Part shown: positions 35,363-44,178 of the stretch, piece by piece
Position numbering within the stretch: the first letter of the stretch is position 1
Layout of the letters: every line of letters begins with the position of its first letter
NCBI RefSeq assembly: GCF_030718995.1
Contig: NZ_CP132204.1
Location: forward strand, 2,232,001-2,296,000
From: Arthrobacter oryzae
GTDB lineage: Bacteria; Actinomycetota; Actinomycetes; Actinomycetales; Micrococcaceae
Reading direction: 5' to 3'
DNA: 64,000 nucleotides
Translations under genes and position numbers: made by a program
The notes under the pieces: generated by a model
The model's database searches: none
What the model was told of the DNA's origin: nothing
Seen by the model: only the letters and a program-made list of their open reading frames with translations

Positions 35363-36424
35363 GTGACTGAACCCAAGACGCCGGACGCCGCCGCACCAGC
35401 CAGTCCGGCCAAAAAGCACGCCCGCGACGGAAAATCCAACGCCACGATCTACGACATTGCCAAGGTTGCCGGCGTCAATCCGTCCACGGTTTCCCGGGCG
35501 CTCAGCAAGCCGGGCCGGGTCAGCGCCAAGACGCAGAAACTCATCGAGGACGCGGCCGCCGAGCTGAACTACCAGGTCAACCCGTTCGCCCGCGCCCTGC
35601 CCACCGGCCGCACCAACACGTTCGGCCTGATTGTCGCGGACATCACCAACCCCACGTTCTTCGACATCATCCGCGGGGCGCAAACCACCGCCACGCTGCG
35701 CGACTACACCCTGGTGCTGGCCGAATCCGCCGAGTCCGGGGTTACCGAGCTCACTGCGGCCCGCCGGATGATGGCCACCGTTGACGGCCTCATCCTGGCC
35801 AGCCCGCGCATGGATGACGACGACATCCGCGCCCTGGCCCGGGACAAGCCCGTGGTGGTCATCAACCGCGAGGTGGACGGCGTTCCGTGTGTGGTGCCCG
35901 ACGTCAACAAGGGCATCAGCGAGGCAGTGCGCAGCCTGGCCGCCAACGGCCACCACAAGGTTGCCTTTGTTGCCGGGCCGCCGCAGTCCTGGATGTCCGC
36001 CCGGCGCTGGGAAGGCGTGCAGGCCGCCTGTGAATGGTCCCGGCTTGAAGCCGTACGGCTGGAATCGAGCAAACCCACGGTCGACGGCGGCAGGCAGGTG
36101 GCGCGCGACGTCCGGGCCACCGGGGCGACGGCAGTGCTGACGTACAACGACCTCCTGGCGATCGGGCTCATGCAGGAACTCCAGGCCGCGGGCCTGGTGG
36201 TGCCGGACCAGATCAGCATCGTGGGCTTCGACGACATCTTCGGCGCGGATTTCACGACGCCGCCGCTCACCACCGTGCGGTCGCCCCTGGGGGAGTGCGG
36301 CTCGGGCGCCACCACCCTGCTGCTTGACCTGTTGCACGGTACGGGGGAGCCGGCGGGCACCCTGCGGGTCGAAACGGAGCTGGTGCTGCGGGGCTCGAGC
36401 GGACGGCTCCTTCCCGCGGGCTGA
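35363..36424 (+). CDS. LacI-family regulator, paralogue 2
   Basis: 353 residues from GTG 35363. A disordered, Lys/Ala-rich N-terminal extension (about 25 residues) precedes the HTH TIYDIAKVAGVNPSTVSRAL and hinge NPFARALPTGRT. The effector domain has IVADITNPTFFDIIRG, PVVVINREVDG, FVAGPPQSWMSARRW and GFDDIFGADFTTPPLTTV. No ribosome site precedes the GTG, but TAGGAT lies 6 bp upstream, so a leaderless mRNA is plausible. The helix that contacts bases differs only modestly from paralogue 1, so both could recognise the same palindrome. Confidence 0.9.
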   Translation: MTEPKTPDAAAPASPAKKHARDGKSNATIYDIAKVAGVNPSTVSRALSKPGRVSAKTQKLIEDAAAELNYQVNPFARALPTGRTNTFGLIVADITNPTFFDIIRGAQTTATLRDYTLVLAESAESGVTELTAARRMMATVDGLILASPRMDDDDIRALARDKPVVVINREVDGVPCVVPDVNKGISEAVRSLAANGHHKVAFVAGPPQSWMSARRWEGVQAACEWSRLEAVRLESSKPTVDGGRQVARDVRATGATAVLTYNDLLAIGLMQELQAAGLVVPDQISIVGFDDIFGADFTTPPLTTVRSPLGECGSGATTLLLDLLHGTGEPAGTLRVETELVLRGSSGRLLPAG

Positions 36425-36464
36425 GTCGCGACCCCCATCCCACCCGCAACTTAATGGCAATTAA

Positions 36465-36480
36465 TGGCAACCGGTTGACA
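36465..36480 (+). promoter_or_regulatory. Regulon operator upstream of uxaC (site 4)
   Basis: TGGCAACCGGTTGACA, 31 bp before the uxaC ATG. The right half TTGACA is a consensus -35, but no convincing -10 lies 17 bp further on (GGACCA). A repeated TTAATGGCAA just upstream provides an extra half-site. Same palindrome as sites 1-3 and 5. Confidence 0.7.
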
Positions 36481-36510
36481 AAGGCCTAAGGCAGGCCGGA
36501 CCATTGATCT

Positions 36511-37917
36511 ATGTCACAGTCGATTGCCGCCAACCCAGACCGGCTCCTGCCCGCGGATCCCGGAACGCGCAGCATTGCGCGCGACCTCCTGCAGCGCGTC
36601 CAGGACCTCCCCATCATTTCCCCGCACGGGCACGTTGACGCCGCAGTCATCGAGCAGAACACGCCCTTTCCGGACCCGGCAGCGCTGCTGGTCAGCCCGG
36701 ACCATTACGTCACCCGGTTGATCCATGCCAGCGGTGTTCCGCTGGACCAGCTCCGGCCTTCCAGCACCACCCAGCCGGGCTCCCGCGCCGTCTGGCACGA
36801 GTTCTGCAAGGCCTGGCCCCTGTTTGAAGGAACCGCTTCCGGCTACTGGCTCCGCACCCAGTTCAGCAGCGTCTTCGGCCTGGCGCAGGAGATCAGCGCC
36901 GAGACCGCCGATGCCAGCTACGACGCCATTTCCGCCAAGCTGCTGGAGCCCGGCTTCCGCCCCCGCCAGCTGTTCAAGGACTTCAACATCGAGGTCCTGG
37001 CCACCACGGACGATCCCCTGGACAGCCTGGCCAGCCACAAGGCCATCGCCCAGGACCCCACGTTCCACGGACGGGTCCTGCCCACGTTCCGCCCTGACGC
37101 CTACCTGAACATCGCGCACCCCGAGTGGTCCGCGAATGTTGACCGGCTCATCGCGGCAGCGGGCGACGGCGCCAGCGGCTATGCCGGCTACATCACTGCG
37201 CTGGAGAACCGGCGTCGTTATTTCGTGGAACACGGCGCGGTGTCCGCGGACCACGGGGTCCGCACGCCCGCCACGCTCAAGCTCGACGCCGGCGATGCGG
37301 CGAAGCTGTTTGAGCGTGCCCGCTCGGGCCAGGCGACGGCGCAGGACCGCGAGGATTTCGAAGCCCACATGATGTACCAGATGGCGCGGATGTCCGTGGA
37401 GGACGGCCTGGTCATGACCATCCACCCGGGCTCCTACCGCAACCACCACGGCCCTACCTTCGAGAACTACGGCGCCGACACCGGCCACGACATCCCGTTC
37501 GCCGTCAACTACACCGAGGCGATCCGGCCGCTGCTGCAGGACTTCGGCACCGCCAAGGACTTCCACCTGGTGCTCTTCACCCTGGACGAGACCGTGTTCT
37601 CCCGCGAACTGGCACCGCTGGCAGGCTTCTACCCGTCCGTCTACCTGGGCGCCCCGTGGTGGTTCCTGGACGCACCGGACGCCATGCTGCGCTTCCGCTC
37701 GGCCGTCACCGAGACCGCCGGCTTCTCCCGCTCGTCCGGGTTCATCGACGACACCCGCGCCTTCTGCTCCATCCCCGCCCGCCACGACGCCTCCCGCCGG
37801 ATCGAGGCCTCCTTCCTGGCCCGCCTCGTCGCGGAGCACCGTGTCAGCGAAGAGCGCGCCCACGAACTGATCGTGGACATCGTGGACGGCTCTCCCCGGA
37901 AGGTCTTCAAACTGTGA
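36511..37917 (+). CDS. uxaC: Glucuronate isomerase (uronate isomerase)
   Basis: 468 residues, the family length. Conserved segments include the metal-binding ISPHGHVDA, the LATTDDPLDSL signature, PTFRPDAY, the HPGSYRNHH region and a terminal GFIDDTRAF/ARHDASRR segment. It interconverts D-glucuronate and D-fructuronate (also galacturonate and tagaturonate). The stop overlaps the uxuB GTG (GTGA), so isomerase and reductase are coupled. No good ribosome site precedes ATG 36511. Confidence 0.93.
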   Translation: MSQSIAANPDRLLPADPGTRSIARDLLQRVQDLPIISPHGHVDAAVIEQNTPFPDPAALLVSPDHYVTRLIHASGVPLDQLRPSSTTQPGSRAVWHEFCKAWPLFEGTASGYWLRTQFSSVFGLAQEISAETADASYDAISAKLLEPGFRPRQLFKDFNIEVLATTDDPLDSLASHKAIAQDPTFHGRVLPTFRPDAYLNIAHPEWSANVDRLIAAAGDGASGYAGYITALENRRRYFVEHGAVSADHGVRTPATLKLDAGDAAKLFERARSGQATAQDREDFEAHMMYQMARMSVEDGLVMTIHPGSYRNHHGPTFENYGADTGHDIPFAVNYTEAIRPLLQDFGTAKDFHLVLFTLDETVFSRELAPLAGFYPSVYLGAPWWFLDAPDAMLRFRSAVTETAGFSRSSGFIDDTRAFCSIPARHDASRRIEASFLARLVAEHRVSEERAHELIVDIVDGSPRKVFKL

Positions 37918-39356
37918 GCATCGACCTGCAACCTGAAGATGCCGGAAAAGCAGAGCCCGCTGTGGAACTTCCCCGGCTGAACCGTAGCCTGCGCCCGTCG
38001 GCAAAGGCTCCCGTGCGCATCGTGCACCTGGGGCTGGGCGCCTTCCACCGCTCGCACCAGGCCTGGTACACCCACCAGGCGGGCGACGCCGCGGACTGGG
38101 GGATCGCCGCCTTCACCGGCCGCCGCCCCGACGCCGCCCTCGCCCTGGCTGAACAGGACGGCCTGTACACCGTGGTGGAACGGGCCGATGCCGGTGACTC
38201 GTTCACCGTTGTCAGCAGCATCGTGGAAGCGGTGGACGGTGCCGACGTCCAGCGGCTGGCGGAGCTGCTCGCGGCTCCCGCCACCGCCGTCGTCACCCTG
38301 ACCATCACCGAAGCCGCTTACCGGCTCGGCGCCGACGGGCAGCTGGACCGAAAGGCGCACGACGTCGTCGCCGACCTTGCGCTGCTGGCCTCCGGAGACG
38401 GACAACCGGCGACGCCGCTGGGCCGGCTGGTGCTGGCCCTCGCCGCCCGCCGGGCTGCCGGAGCGGGACCACTCGCCGTGGTCTGCTGCGACAACCTCTC
38501 CAACAACGGCACCGTCGCGCACAACGCCGTGACGGGCATGGCCGGGGCCTGGGACGCGGACCTCGCCGACTGGATCGACGCCAACATCAGCTTCGTCAGC
38601 ACCTCGGTGGACCGCATCACCCCGCGCACCACGGAGGCGGACATCGCCGCCGTGCAGGCCGCGTGCGGCTACCGGGACAATTCCCCCGTGGTGGCCGAAC
38701 CGTTCTCCAACTGGGTGCTCAGCGGTGAGTTCCCCGCCGGACGCCCGCAGTGGGAAGACGCCGGCGCGGTCTTCGTGGCAGACATCGAGCCGTACGAAAA
38801 CCGCAAACTGTGGCTCCTGAACGGCGCGCACTCGCTCCTGGCCTACGCGGGCCAGCTCCGCGGCCACGCCACCGTGGCCCAGGCACTGGCGGACCCGCTG
38901 TGCCTGCGGGCCGTTGAAAGCTTCTGGGACGAGGCCGAGGCGAACCTTTCCGGCACGGAGGGGACCGCAGACCTGCAGATCCCCGAGTACCGGCGCGCGC
39001 TGCTGGCACGCTTCAGCAATGCCCGGATTGCCCACCACCTCGCGCAGATCGCCATGGACGGCAGCACCAAGCTGCGGATGCGCGCCGTTCCGGTGCTGCA
39101 GGCCGAACGTGCCGCGGGCAGGTCCGGTGCGGCTGCCGCGCTGATGATTGCCGCCTGGATGGACTACAGCGCTGCCGCGGCGGAGCTCCAGGATCCGCTG
39201 GCCAGCCAGGTGGCAGAAGCCAACCACCTCAGCGGTACGGACCGGATCCGTGCCCTGCTGGCGCTGGTGGATCCGAACCTGGCCGGGGACGCCGCCGTCG
39301 TGGCCCTGGTCGAAGACCTGTGCGGAACGTTCGGGGAGCGGGCTGTCTCCCCCTAG
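37914..39356 (+). CDS. uxuB: Fructuronate reductase (mannitol dehydrogenase family)
   Basis: 480 residues from GTG 37914. N-terminal NAD-binding segment RIVHLGLGAFHRSHQAWYTH; catalytic signature ENRKLWLLNGAHSLLAY (Lys and Asn-x-x-His of the polyol dehydrogenase family); ITPRTT and EPFSNWVL are typical of UxuB. It reduces D-fructuronate to D-mannonate with NADH. The substrate is inferred from the adjoining uxaC and the mannonate dehydratase gene downstream. Confidence 0.9.
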   Translation: MSIDLQPEDAGKAEPAVELPRLNRSLRPSAKAPVRIVHLGLGAFHRSHQAWYTHQAGDAADWGIAAFTGRRPDAALALAEQDGLYTVVERADAGDSFTVVSSIVEAVDGADVQRLAELLAAPATAVVTLTITEAAYRLGADGQLDRKAHDVVADLALLASGDGQPATPLGRLVLALAARRAAGAGPLAVVCCDNLSNNGTVAHNAVTGMAGAWDADLADWIDANISFVSTSVDRITPRTTEADIAAVQAACGYRDNSPVVAEPFSNWVLSGEFPAGRPQWEDAGAVFVADIEPYENRKLWLLNGAHSLLAYAGQLRGHATVAQALADPLCLRAVESFWDEAEANLSGTEGTADLQIPEYRRALLARFSNARIAHHLAQIAMDGSTKLRMRAVPVLQAERAAGRSGAAAALMIAAWMDYSAAAAELQDPLASQVAEANHLSGTDRIRALLALVDPNLAGDAAVVALVEDLCGTFGERAVSP

Positions 39357-39373
39357 CGTCCTCCGCACACGCG

Positions 39374-39418
39374 CTGCCGCCCGGCTCCCGCATCGAGGGG
39401 GCCGGGCAGCAGTGTTTT
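39374..39418 (+). terminator. Rho-independent terminator after uxuB
   Basis: 16-bp imperfect stem (CTGCCGCCCGGCTCCC / GGGGGCCGGGCAGCAG) followed directly by GTGTTTT. It separates the uxaC-uxuB unit from the uidA promoter. Confidence 0.8.
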
Positions 39419-39440
39419 CAATGAACTTTCAACGAATTTA

Positions 39441-39479
39441 TGGCAACCGCTTGCCATTTGATTGCCAAGTGACTAGGAT
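39441..39479 (+). promoter_or_regulatory. uidA promoter with operator over the -35 (site 5)
   Basis: TGGCAACCGCTTGCCA (39441-39456), the most symmetric copy (TGGCAA..TTGCCA). TTGCCA (39451-39456) is the -35 and TAGGAT (39474-39479) the -10, 17 bp apart. A further TTGCCA half-site at 39462-39467 lies in the spacer. Controls the uidA-symporter-manD-fusion operon. Confidence 0.8.
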
Positions 39480-39565
39480 TACAACAAGAGCAAAACCGGC
39501 GCCACCCCCGGTCTCCAGATTCCTCCTCCCGGCACAGCCCGCAAAGACGCGATAGGAACCCCCAG

Positions 39566-41380
39566 ATGCTGAAGCCCCAATCCAGCGAAACGCGCGAACT
39601 GGTCAACCTTGACGGCCTCTACGCGTTCAAGGTTGACTTCGACCGCGCCGGCCACCGGGAGGAATGGTTCAGGGCACCCCTGGACACCGGACTCGAAATG
39701 GGCGTCCCCGCCAGCTACAACGACGTCTTCCCGGACAAGGCCATCCGTGACCACGTGGGCTACGTCTGGTACCAACGCGAAGTCCGCGTCCCGCGCGGCT
39801 GGGCGGGGGAGCGCATCCACGTGCGACTCGACTCGGCCACGCACGAAGGCATGGTGTGGGTGGATGAAATCCTCGTGGCGCAGCACACGGGCGGCTACAT
39901 GCCTTTCAGCGTGGACATCACGGACCACGTCACCCCGGGCAAGGCGTTCCGCCTCACCATCTCGGTCAACAACGAACTCACCCAGGCCACCATCCCGCCC
40001 GGCAGCATCACCGTCACCGAAGACGGCCGCCGGCAGCAGTCCTACCTGCACGATTTCTACAACTACGCCGGCCTGCACCGCAGCGTCTGGCTGTACAGCA
40101 CCCCGGCCGTCACCGTGGACGACATCACCGTGGTCACCGGCTTTGACGGCGCCACCGGCACGGTGGACTACACCGTCGCCACCGCAGGCGGCAGCGGCAC
40201 CGAAACGGTGACCGTCACGCTCAACGATGCCGACGGCGTCGAAGTGGCCGCCGCGGACGGCGCCACCGGCGCACTGGTGATCAACGACGTCGTACTCTGG
40301 CGGCCCGGCGCAGCCTACCTTTACAGCCTCACCGTCCGGGTCCGCGACGGCGGACGCCTGCTGGACAGCTACACACTGCCGGTCGGGGTCCGGACAGTGG
40401 AGGTGCGCGGCAAGGAATTCCTCATTAACGGCGAGCCGTTCTACTTCACCGGCTTCGGCATGCACGAGGACCACGTCACGGTCGGCAAGGGCCACAGCAA
40501 CGCCCAGATGGTCAATGACTTCCAGCTCCTGGACTGGGTGGGCGCCAATTCCTTCCGGACCTCGCACTACCCGTACGCCGAGGAAGTCATGGAGTTCGCC
40601 GACCGGCACGGCATTGTGGTCATCGACGAAACGGCAGCGGTGGGCCTCCACCTCGGCTTCGGTGCAGTGTTCGGCGGCATCGCGAAGAAGACCTACGAGG
40701 ACGGCGGCGTGGACGCCAACACCGCGGCCAACCACCGGCAGGCGATCACCGAGCTCGTGGCCCGGGACAAGAACCACCCCTCGGTGGTCCTCTGGTCCAT
40801 CGCCAATGAACCCAACGGCTCCGAGGAAGGGGCCCGCGAATACTTCCAGCCGCTGGCGGAACTCACCCGCGAACTGGACCCCACCCGCCCTGTCGGCTAC
40901 GTCAACGTCATGTTCGACACCCCGGACAAGGAACTCCTCGGAGACCTCTTCGACGTCATCATGCTCAACCGCTACTACGGCTGGTACCTGAACAACGGGG
41001 ACCTCGAAACAGCGGAGCAGGTCCTGGAAAAGGAACTGCGCGAATGGGAAGCGAAATACGGCAAGCCCATGATCATGACCGAGTACGGGCCGGACACCAT
41101 GCCCGGCTTCCACTCCATTTACGAGCAGCCCTGGAGCGAGGAATACCAGGCCGCCTTCCTGGCCATGTACCACCGGGTCTTCGACCGCGTGGACGCCATG
41201 GCGGGCGAGCAGGTCTGGAACTTCGCCGACTTCCAGACGTCCAACGGCATCATGCGCGTGGACGGCAACAAGAAGGGCGTCTTCACCCGCGACCGCCGGC
41301 CCAAACCGGCCGCTTTCGCCCTGCGCCAGCGGTGGACCGCACTGGCCGGCACGAAGAACGGCAGCACTGCCACCCCCTAG
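39566..41380 (+). CDS. uidA: Beta-glucuronidase (GH2)
   Basis: 604 residues, like the E. coli enzyme. A sugar-binding jelly roll and an Ig-like domain come first, then the TIM barrel with acid/base Glu about 415 in ANEPNG and nucleophile Glu about 506 in IMTEYG. The glucuronide-specific N-x-K motif is present (GNKKG, Asn about 568, Lys about 570); it contacts the carboxylate and separates glucuronidases from galactosidases. There is no signal peptide, so it acts in the cytoplasm on imported glucuronides and releases D-glucuronate for UxaC. First gene of a four-gene unit. Confidence 0.93.
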   Translation: MLKPQSSETRELVNLDGLYAFKVDFDRAGHREEWFRAPLDTGLEMGVPASYNDVFPDKAIRDHVGYVWYQREVRVPRGWAGERIHVRLDSATHEGMVWVDEILVAQHTGGYMPFSVDITDHVTPGKAFRLTISVNNELTQATIPPGSITVTEDGRRQQSYLHDFYNYAGLHRSVWLYSTPAVTVDDITVVTGFDGATGTVDYTVATAGGSGTETVTVTLNDADGVEVAAADGATGALVINDVVLWRPGAAYLYSLTVRVRDGGRLLDSYTLPVGVRTVEVRGKEFLINGEPFYFTGFGMHEDHVTVGKGHSNAQMVNDFQLLDWVGANSFRTSHYPYAEEVMEFADRHGIVVIDETAAVGLHLGFGAVFGGIAKKTYEDGGVDANTAANHRQAITELVARDKNHPSVVLWSIANEPNGSEEGAREYFQPLAELTRELDPTRPVGYVNVMFDTPDKELLGDLFDVIMLNRYYGWYLNNGDLETAEQVLEKELREWEAKYGKPMIMTEYGPDTMPGFHSIYEQPWSEEYQAAFLAMYHRVFDRVDAMAGEQVWNFADFQTSNGIMRVDGNKKGVFTRDRRPKPAAFALRQRWTALAGTKNGSTATP

Positions 41381-41437
41381 CACGTGACCATTTTTCCGCC
41401 GGCTCCACGGAGCAGGCACGGGTAAAGGAGCCCAAGC

Positions 41438-42892
41438 ATGAATAAGCCCAGCAAACTCAGCAAGCTAAGCATCATCGGCTACGGCGCCGGGGACGCAGCC
41501 AACAACCTCGCCTTCACCACCGCCACCATGTTCCTGCTGGTGTACTACACGGACGTGGCCGGCATTTCCGCCGCCGCGGCGGGCACCCTGCTGCTGGCCG
41601 TGAGGATTTTTGACGCCTTCGCCGACGTCTTTGCCGGCCGGGTAGTGGACCGGGCGTTCAGCAAGCGCTTCGGCAAGTTCCGCCCCTTCATCATGTTCGG
41701 CTCCATCCCGCTGCTCCTGCTGAGCGTGGCAACGTTCTCCGTCCCGCAGTTGGGCGAATCGGGCACCCTGCTTTACGCCTACGTCACCTACGCGGCCCTC
41801 GGGCTGGCGTACAGCCTGGTCAACATTCCGTACGGCTCGCTGGCCGGCGCCATGACGCAGGACCCGGGGGAGCGGGCCAAACTCGGCTCCGCCCGCCTGA
41901 TCGGCGCACTGCTGGTGGGCTCCGGCCTGGGCATCTTCGTGGCACCGCTGATCAAGCCGGGAGCAGACCTGCAGGGCACCTTCACCACCATCACCCTGGT
42001 GTTCGTGGTCATCGGCGCGGCCCTCTATTTCTTCACGGTCCTGACCGCCAAGGAACGGGTCCACCGCGCCGTCCCCAACGTCACACTGAAGCAGAGCGTG
42101 GAGACCCTCAAGGGCAACAAACCGCTCCTGATGCTCTGCCTGAGCTCCTTCTTCTTCCTGTCCGGCTACCTCGCACTGACCTCGGTGCAGCTGTACTACC
42201 TGCGCGACGTCCTGGGACGGCTGGACCTGTACCCGGTGCTGTCCATCACGCAGCTCGTCCTCACCTTCGTGCTGGCCGGCTTCATGCCCAGGCTGGTCCG
42301 GATCATCGGCAAGAAGCGCGTGTACATCTACTCGTCGCTGGTCACGGTGGTGGGCGGAATCATCATCTTCTTCACGCCCGCCAGCCAGGTCTGGATCGGT
42401 TTCAGCGGCCTGCTGATCAGCCTCGTCGGCGTCCTCGCCGTCAACATCGTGGTGTGGGCCCTGGAAGCCGACACCGTGGAATACGGCGAATGGAAGACCG
42501 GTGTCCGCACCGAGGGCATCACCTACGCGCTGTTCTCCTTCACCCGCAAGACCGGCCAGGCCGTGGGCGGTGCGCTCGCCGCCTACGCCCTGGCCCTGGG
42601 CGGCTACAAGTCCGGCGGAGCACAGACTGCCGAGGCCATCTTCGGAATCCAGATCGCCGCGGGGGCCCTCCCGGCCGTGCTGACCATCCTGGCAGTGCTG
42701 GTCATGTCCAAGTACAAACTCACCGATGCCATGCACGCCGAGATCCTGACCGAGATCCGGGCCCGCCACGCAGGCGGAGAAGGCGCCGACACTTCAGGTG
42801 CCGGCACTGCAGGCGCCACCAGCGACGGCGCCGGCACTGCAGGCGCCACCAGCGACGGCGCCGCCAAACCTCTCTCTTCCACCACCAACTAA
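41438..42892 (+). CDS. Glycoside-pentoside-hexuronide (GPH) cation symporter
   Basis: 484 residues with twelve membrane helices. GPH hallmarks include the opening [37 protein letters not shown] in the first cytoplasmic loop, and a central [18 protein letters not shown]. It is similar in kind to the E. coli glucuronide carrier, and the neighbouring uidA supports a glucuronide substrate. The hydrophilic C-terminal tail carries two exact copies of a 30-bp repeat. GTAAAGGAG precedes ATG 41438. Confidence 0.88.
   Translation: MNKPSKLSKLSIIGYGAGDAANNLAFTTATMFLLVYYTDVAGISAAAAGTLLLAVRIFDAFADVFAGRVVDRAFSKRFGKFRPFIMFGSIPLLLLSVATFSVPQLGESGTLLYAYVTYAALGLAYSLVNIPYGSLAGAMTQDPGERAKLGSARLIGALLVGSGLGIFVAPLIKPGADLQGTFTTITLVFVVIGAALYFFTVLTAKERVHRAVPNVTLKQSVETLKGNKPLLMLCLSSFFFLSGYLALTSVQLYYLRDVLGRLDLYPVLSITQLVLTFVLAGFMPRLVRIIGKKRVYIYSSLVTVVGGIIIFFTPASQVWIGFSGLLISLVGVLAVNIVVWALEADTVEYGEWKTGVRTEGITYALFSFTRKTGQAVGGALAAYALALGGYKSGGAQTAEAIFGIQIAAGALPAVLTILAVLVMSKYKLTDAMHAEILTEIRARHAGGEGADTSGAGTAGATSDGAGTAGATSDGAAKPLSSTTN
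42801..42860 (+). repeat. 30-bp exact tandem repeat in the symporter tail
   Basis: Two identical 30-bp units (42801-42830, 42831-42860) encode [10 protein letters not shown] twice, with a degenerate unit before them. They form a flexible cytoplasmic tail. Such repeats can change number by slippage without breaking the frame. Confidence 0.9.
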
Positions 42893-42938
42893 GTTCCCCC
42901 ACTACTCCCCGCCTCAGCCCCGCTTGAAAGGAAAAGCT

Positions 42939-44168
42939 GTGAAAATCATTGCCGCGGAAGTCTTCGTGACAAGCCCGTCCCGCAACTTCGTAACCCTCCG
43001 GATCACCACGGAGGACGGCGTAACCGGCATCGGTGACGCCACCCTGAACGGCCGCGAGCTTGCAGTGGCCGCGTACCTCAAGGAACACGTTGCGCAGCTG
43101 CTGATCGGCAAGGACCCGCACCGGATCGAGGACACTTGGCAGTTCCTGTACCGCAGCTCCTACTGGCGCCGCGGTCCGGTGACCATGGCCGCGATTGCCG
43201 CCGTGGACATGGCGCTCTGGGACATCAAGGGCAAGATGGCCGGCATGCCGGTCTACCAGCTCCTCGGCGGTGCTTCCCGCAACGGCCTGCGCGCATACGG
43301 ACACGCCTCCGGTGCGGACATCCCGTCCCTGTTCGACTCTGTCCGCGAGCACCTGGAACTGGGCTACAAGTCCGTCCGCATCCAGACCGCCGTCCCCGGC
43401 ATCAAGGCCGTCTACGGCGTGGCCGCCCAGGCCCAGGCCTCCGGCGAGCGTTACGACTACGAGCCCGCCGGCCGCGGCGCGTTCCCCGTGGAAGAGGACT
43501 GGGACACCCGCGCCTACCTGCGCCACCTGCCCACCGTGTTCGAAGCCGTACGCAACGAATTCGGCCCTGAACTGCCGCTGCTGCATGACGGCCACCACCG
43601 CATGACCCCGATCCAAGCCGCCAAGCTGGGCAAGGCCCTGGAGCCTTATGACCTGTTCTGGCTCGAGGACTGCACCCCGGCCGAAAACCAGGAAGCCCTG
43701 CGCCTGGTCCGCCAGCACACCACCACGCCGCTGGCCATCGGTGAAATCTTCAACACCGTGTACGACTACCAGACCATCATCAAGGAACAGCTGATCGACT
43801 ACGTCCGTGCGGCCTCCACCCACTTCGGCGGCATTTCCCCGCTGAAGAAGGTCATGGACTTCGCCGCGCAGTACCAGATCAAGTCCGGCTTCCACGGCCC
43901 CACCGACATCTCCCCGGTGGGCTTCGCAGCGCAGCTGCACGTGGGCCTGGCCATCCACAACTACGGCATCCAGGAATACATGCAGCACTCGGACAAGACC
44001 AACGAGGTCTTCGAACAGTCCATGACGTTCGTGGACGGCTACCTGCACCCGGGCGACAAGCCGGGCATCGGCGTCGAATTCAACGAGGAAGCCGCAGCCG
44101 CGTTCCCGTACCAGCAGGCCTACCTGCCCTACAACCGTCTCGTTGACGGCACCGTCCATGACTGGTGA
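42939..44168 (+). CDS. manD: D-mannonate dehydratase (enolase superfamily, ManD type)
   Basis: 409 residues from GTG 42939 behind GAAAGGAAAAGCT. It is an enolase-superfamily enzyme, not the unrelated UxuA fold. The capping domain opens with [15 protein letters not shown]. The RIQTAVPG strand and a Tyr-rich loop ([10 protein letters not shown]) follow. Barrel ligands are LLHDGHHRM (Asp and His), [11 protein letters not shown] (Glu) and AIGEIFNT (Glu), and the terminal part reads [10 protein letters not shown]. These fit ManD, which dehydrates D-mannonate to 2-keto-3-deoxygluconate. Position after uidA and the UxaC/UxuB steps supports this. Its end overlaps possible upstream starts of the next gene. 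Confidence 0.9.
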   Translation: MKIIAAEVFVTSPSRNFVTLRITTEDGVTGIGDATLNGRELAVAAYLKEHVAQLLIGKDPHRIEDTWQFLYRSSYWRRGPVTMAAIAAVDMALWDIKGKMAGMPVYQLLGGASRNGLRAYGHASGADIPSLFDSVREHLELGYKSVRIQTAVPGIKAVYGVAAQAQASGERYDYEPAGRGAFPVEEDWDTRAYLRHLPTVFEAVRNEFGPELPLLHDGHHRMTPIQAAKLGKALEPYDLFWLEDCTPAENQEALRLVRQHTTTPLAIGEIFNTVYDYQTIIKEQLIDYVRAASTHFGGISPLKKVMDFAAQYQIKSGFHGPTDISPVGFAAQLHVGLAIHNYGIQEYMQHSDKTNEVFEQSMTFVDGYLHPGDKPGIGVEFNEEAAAAFPYQQAYLPYNRLVDGTVHDW

Positions 44169-44178
44169 GGCACCGGCA

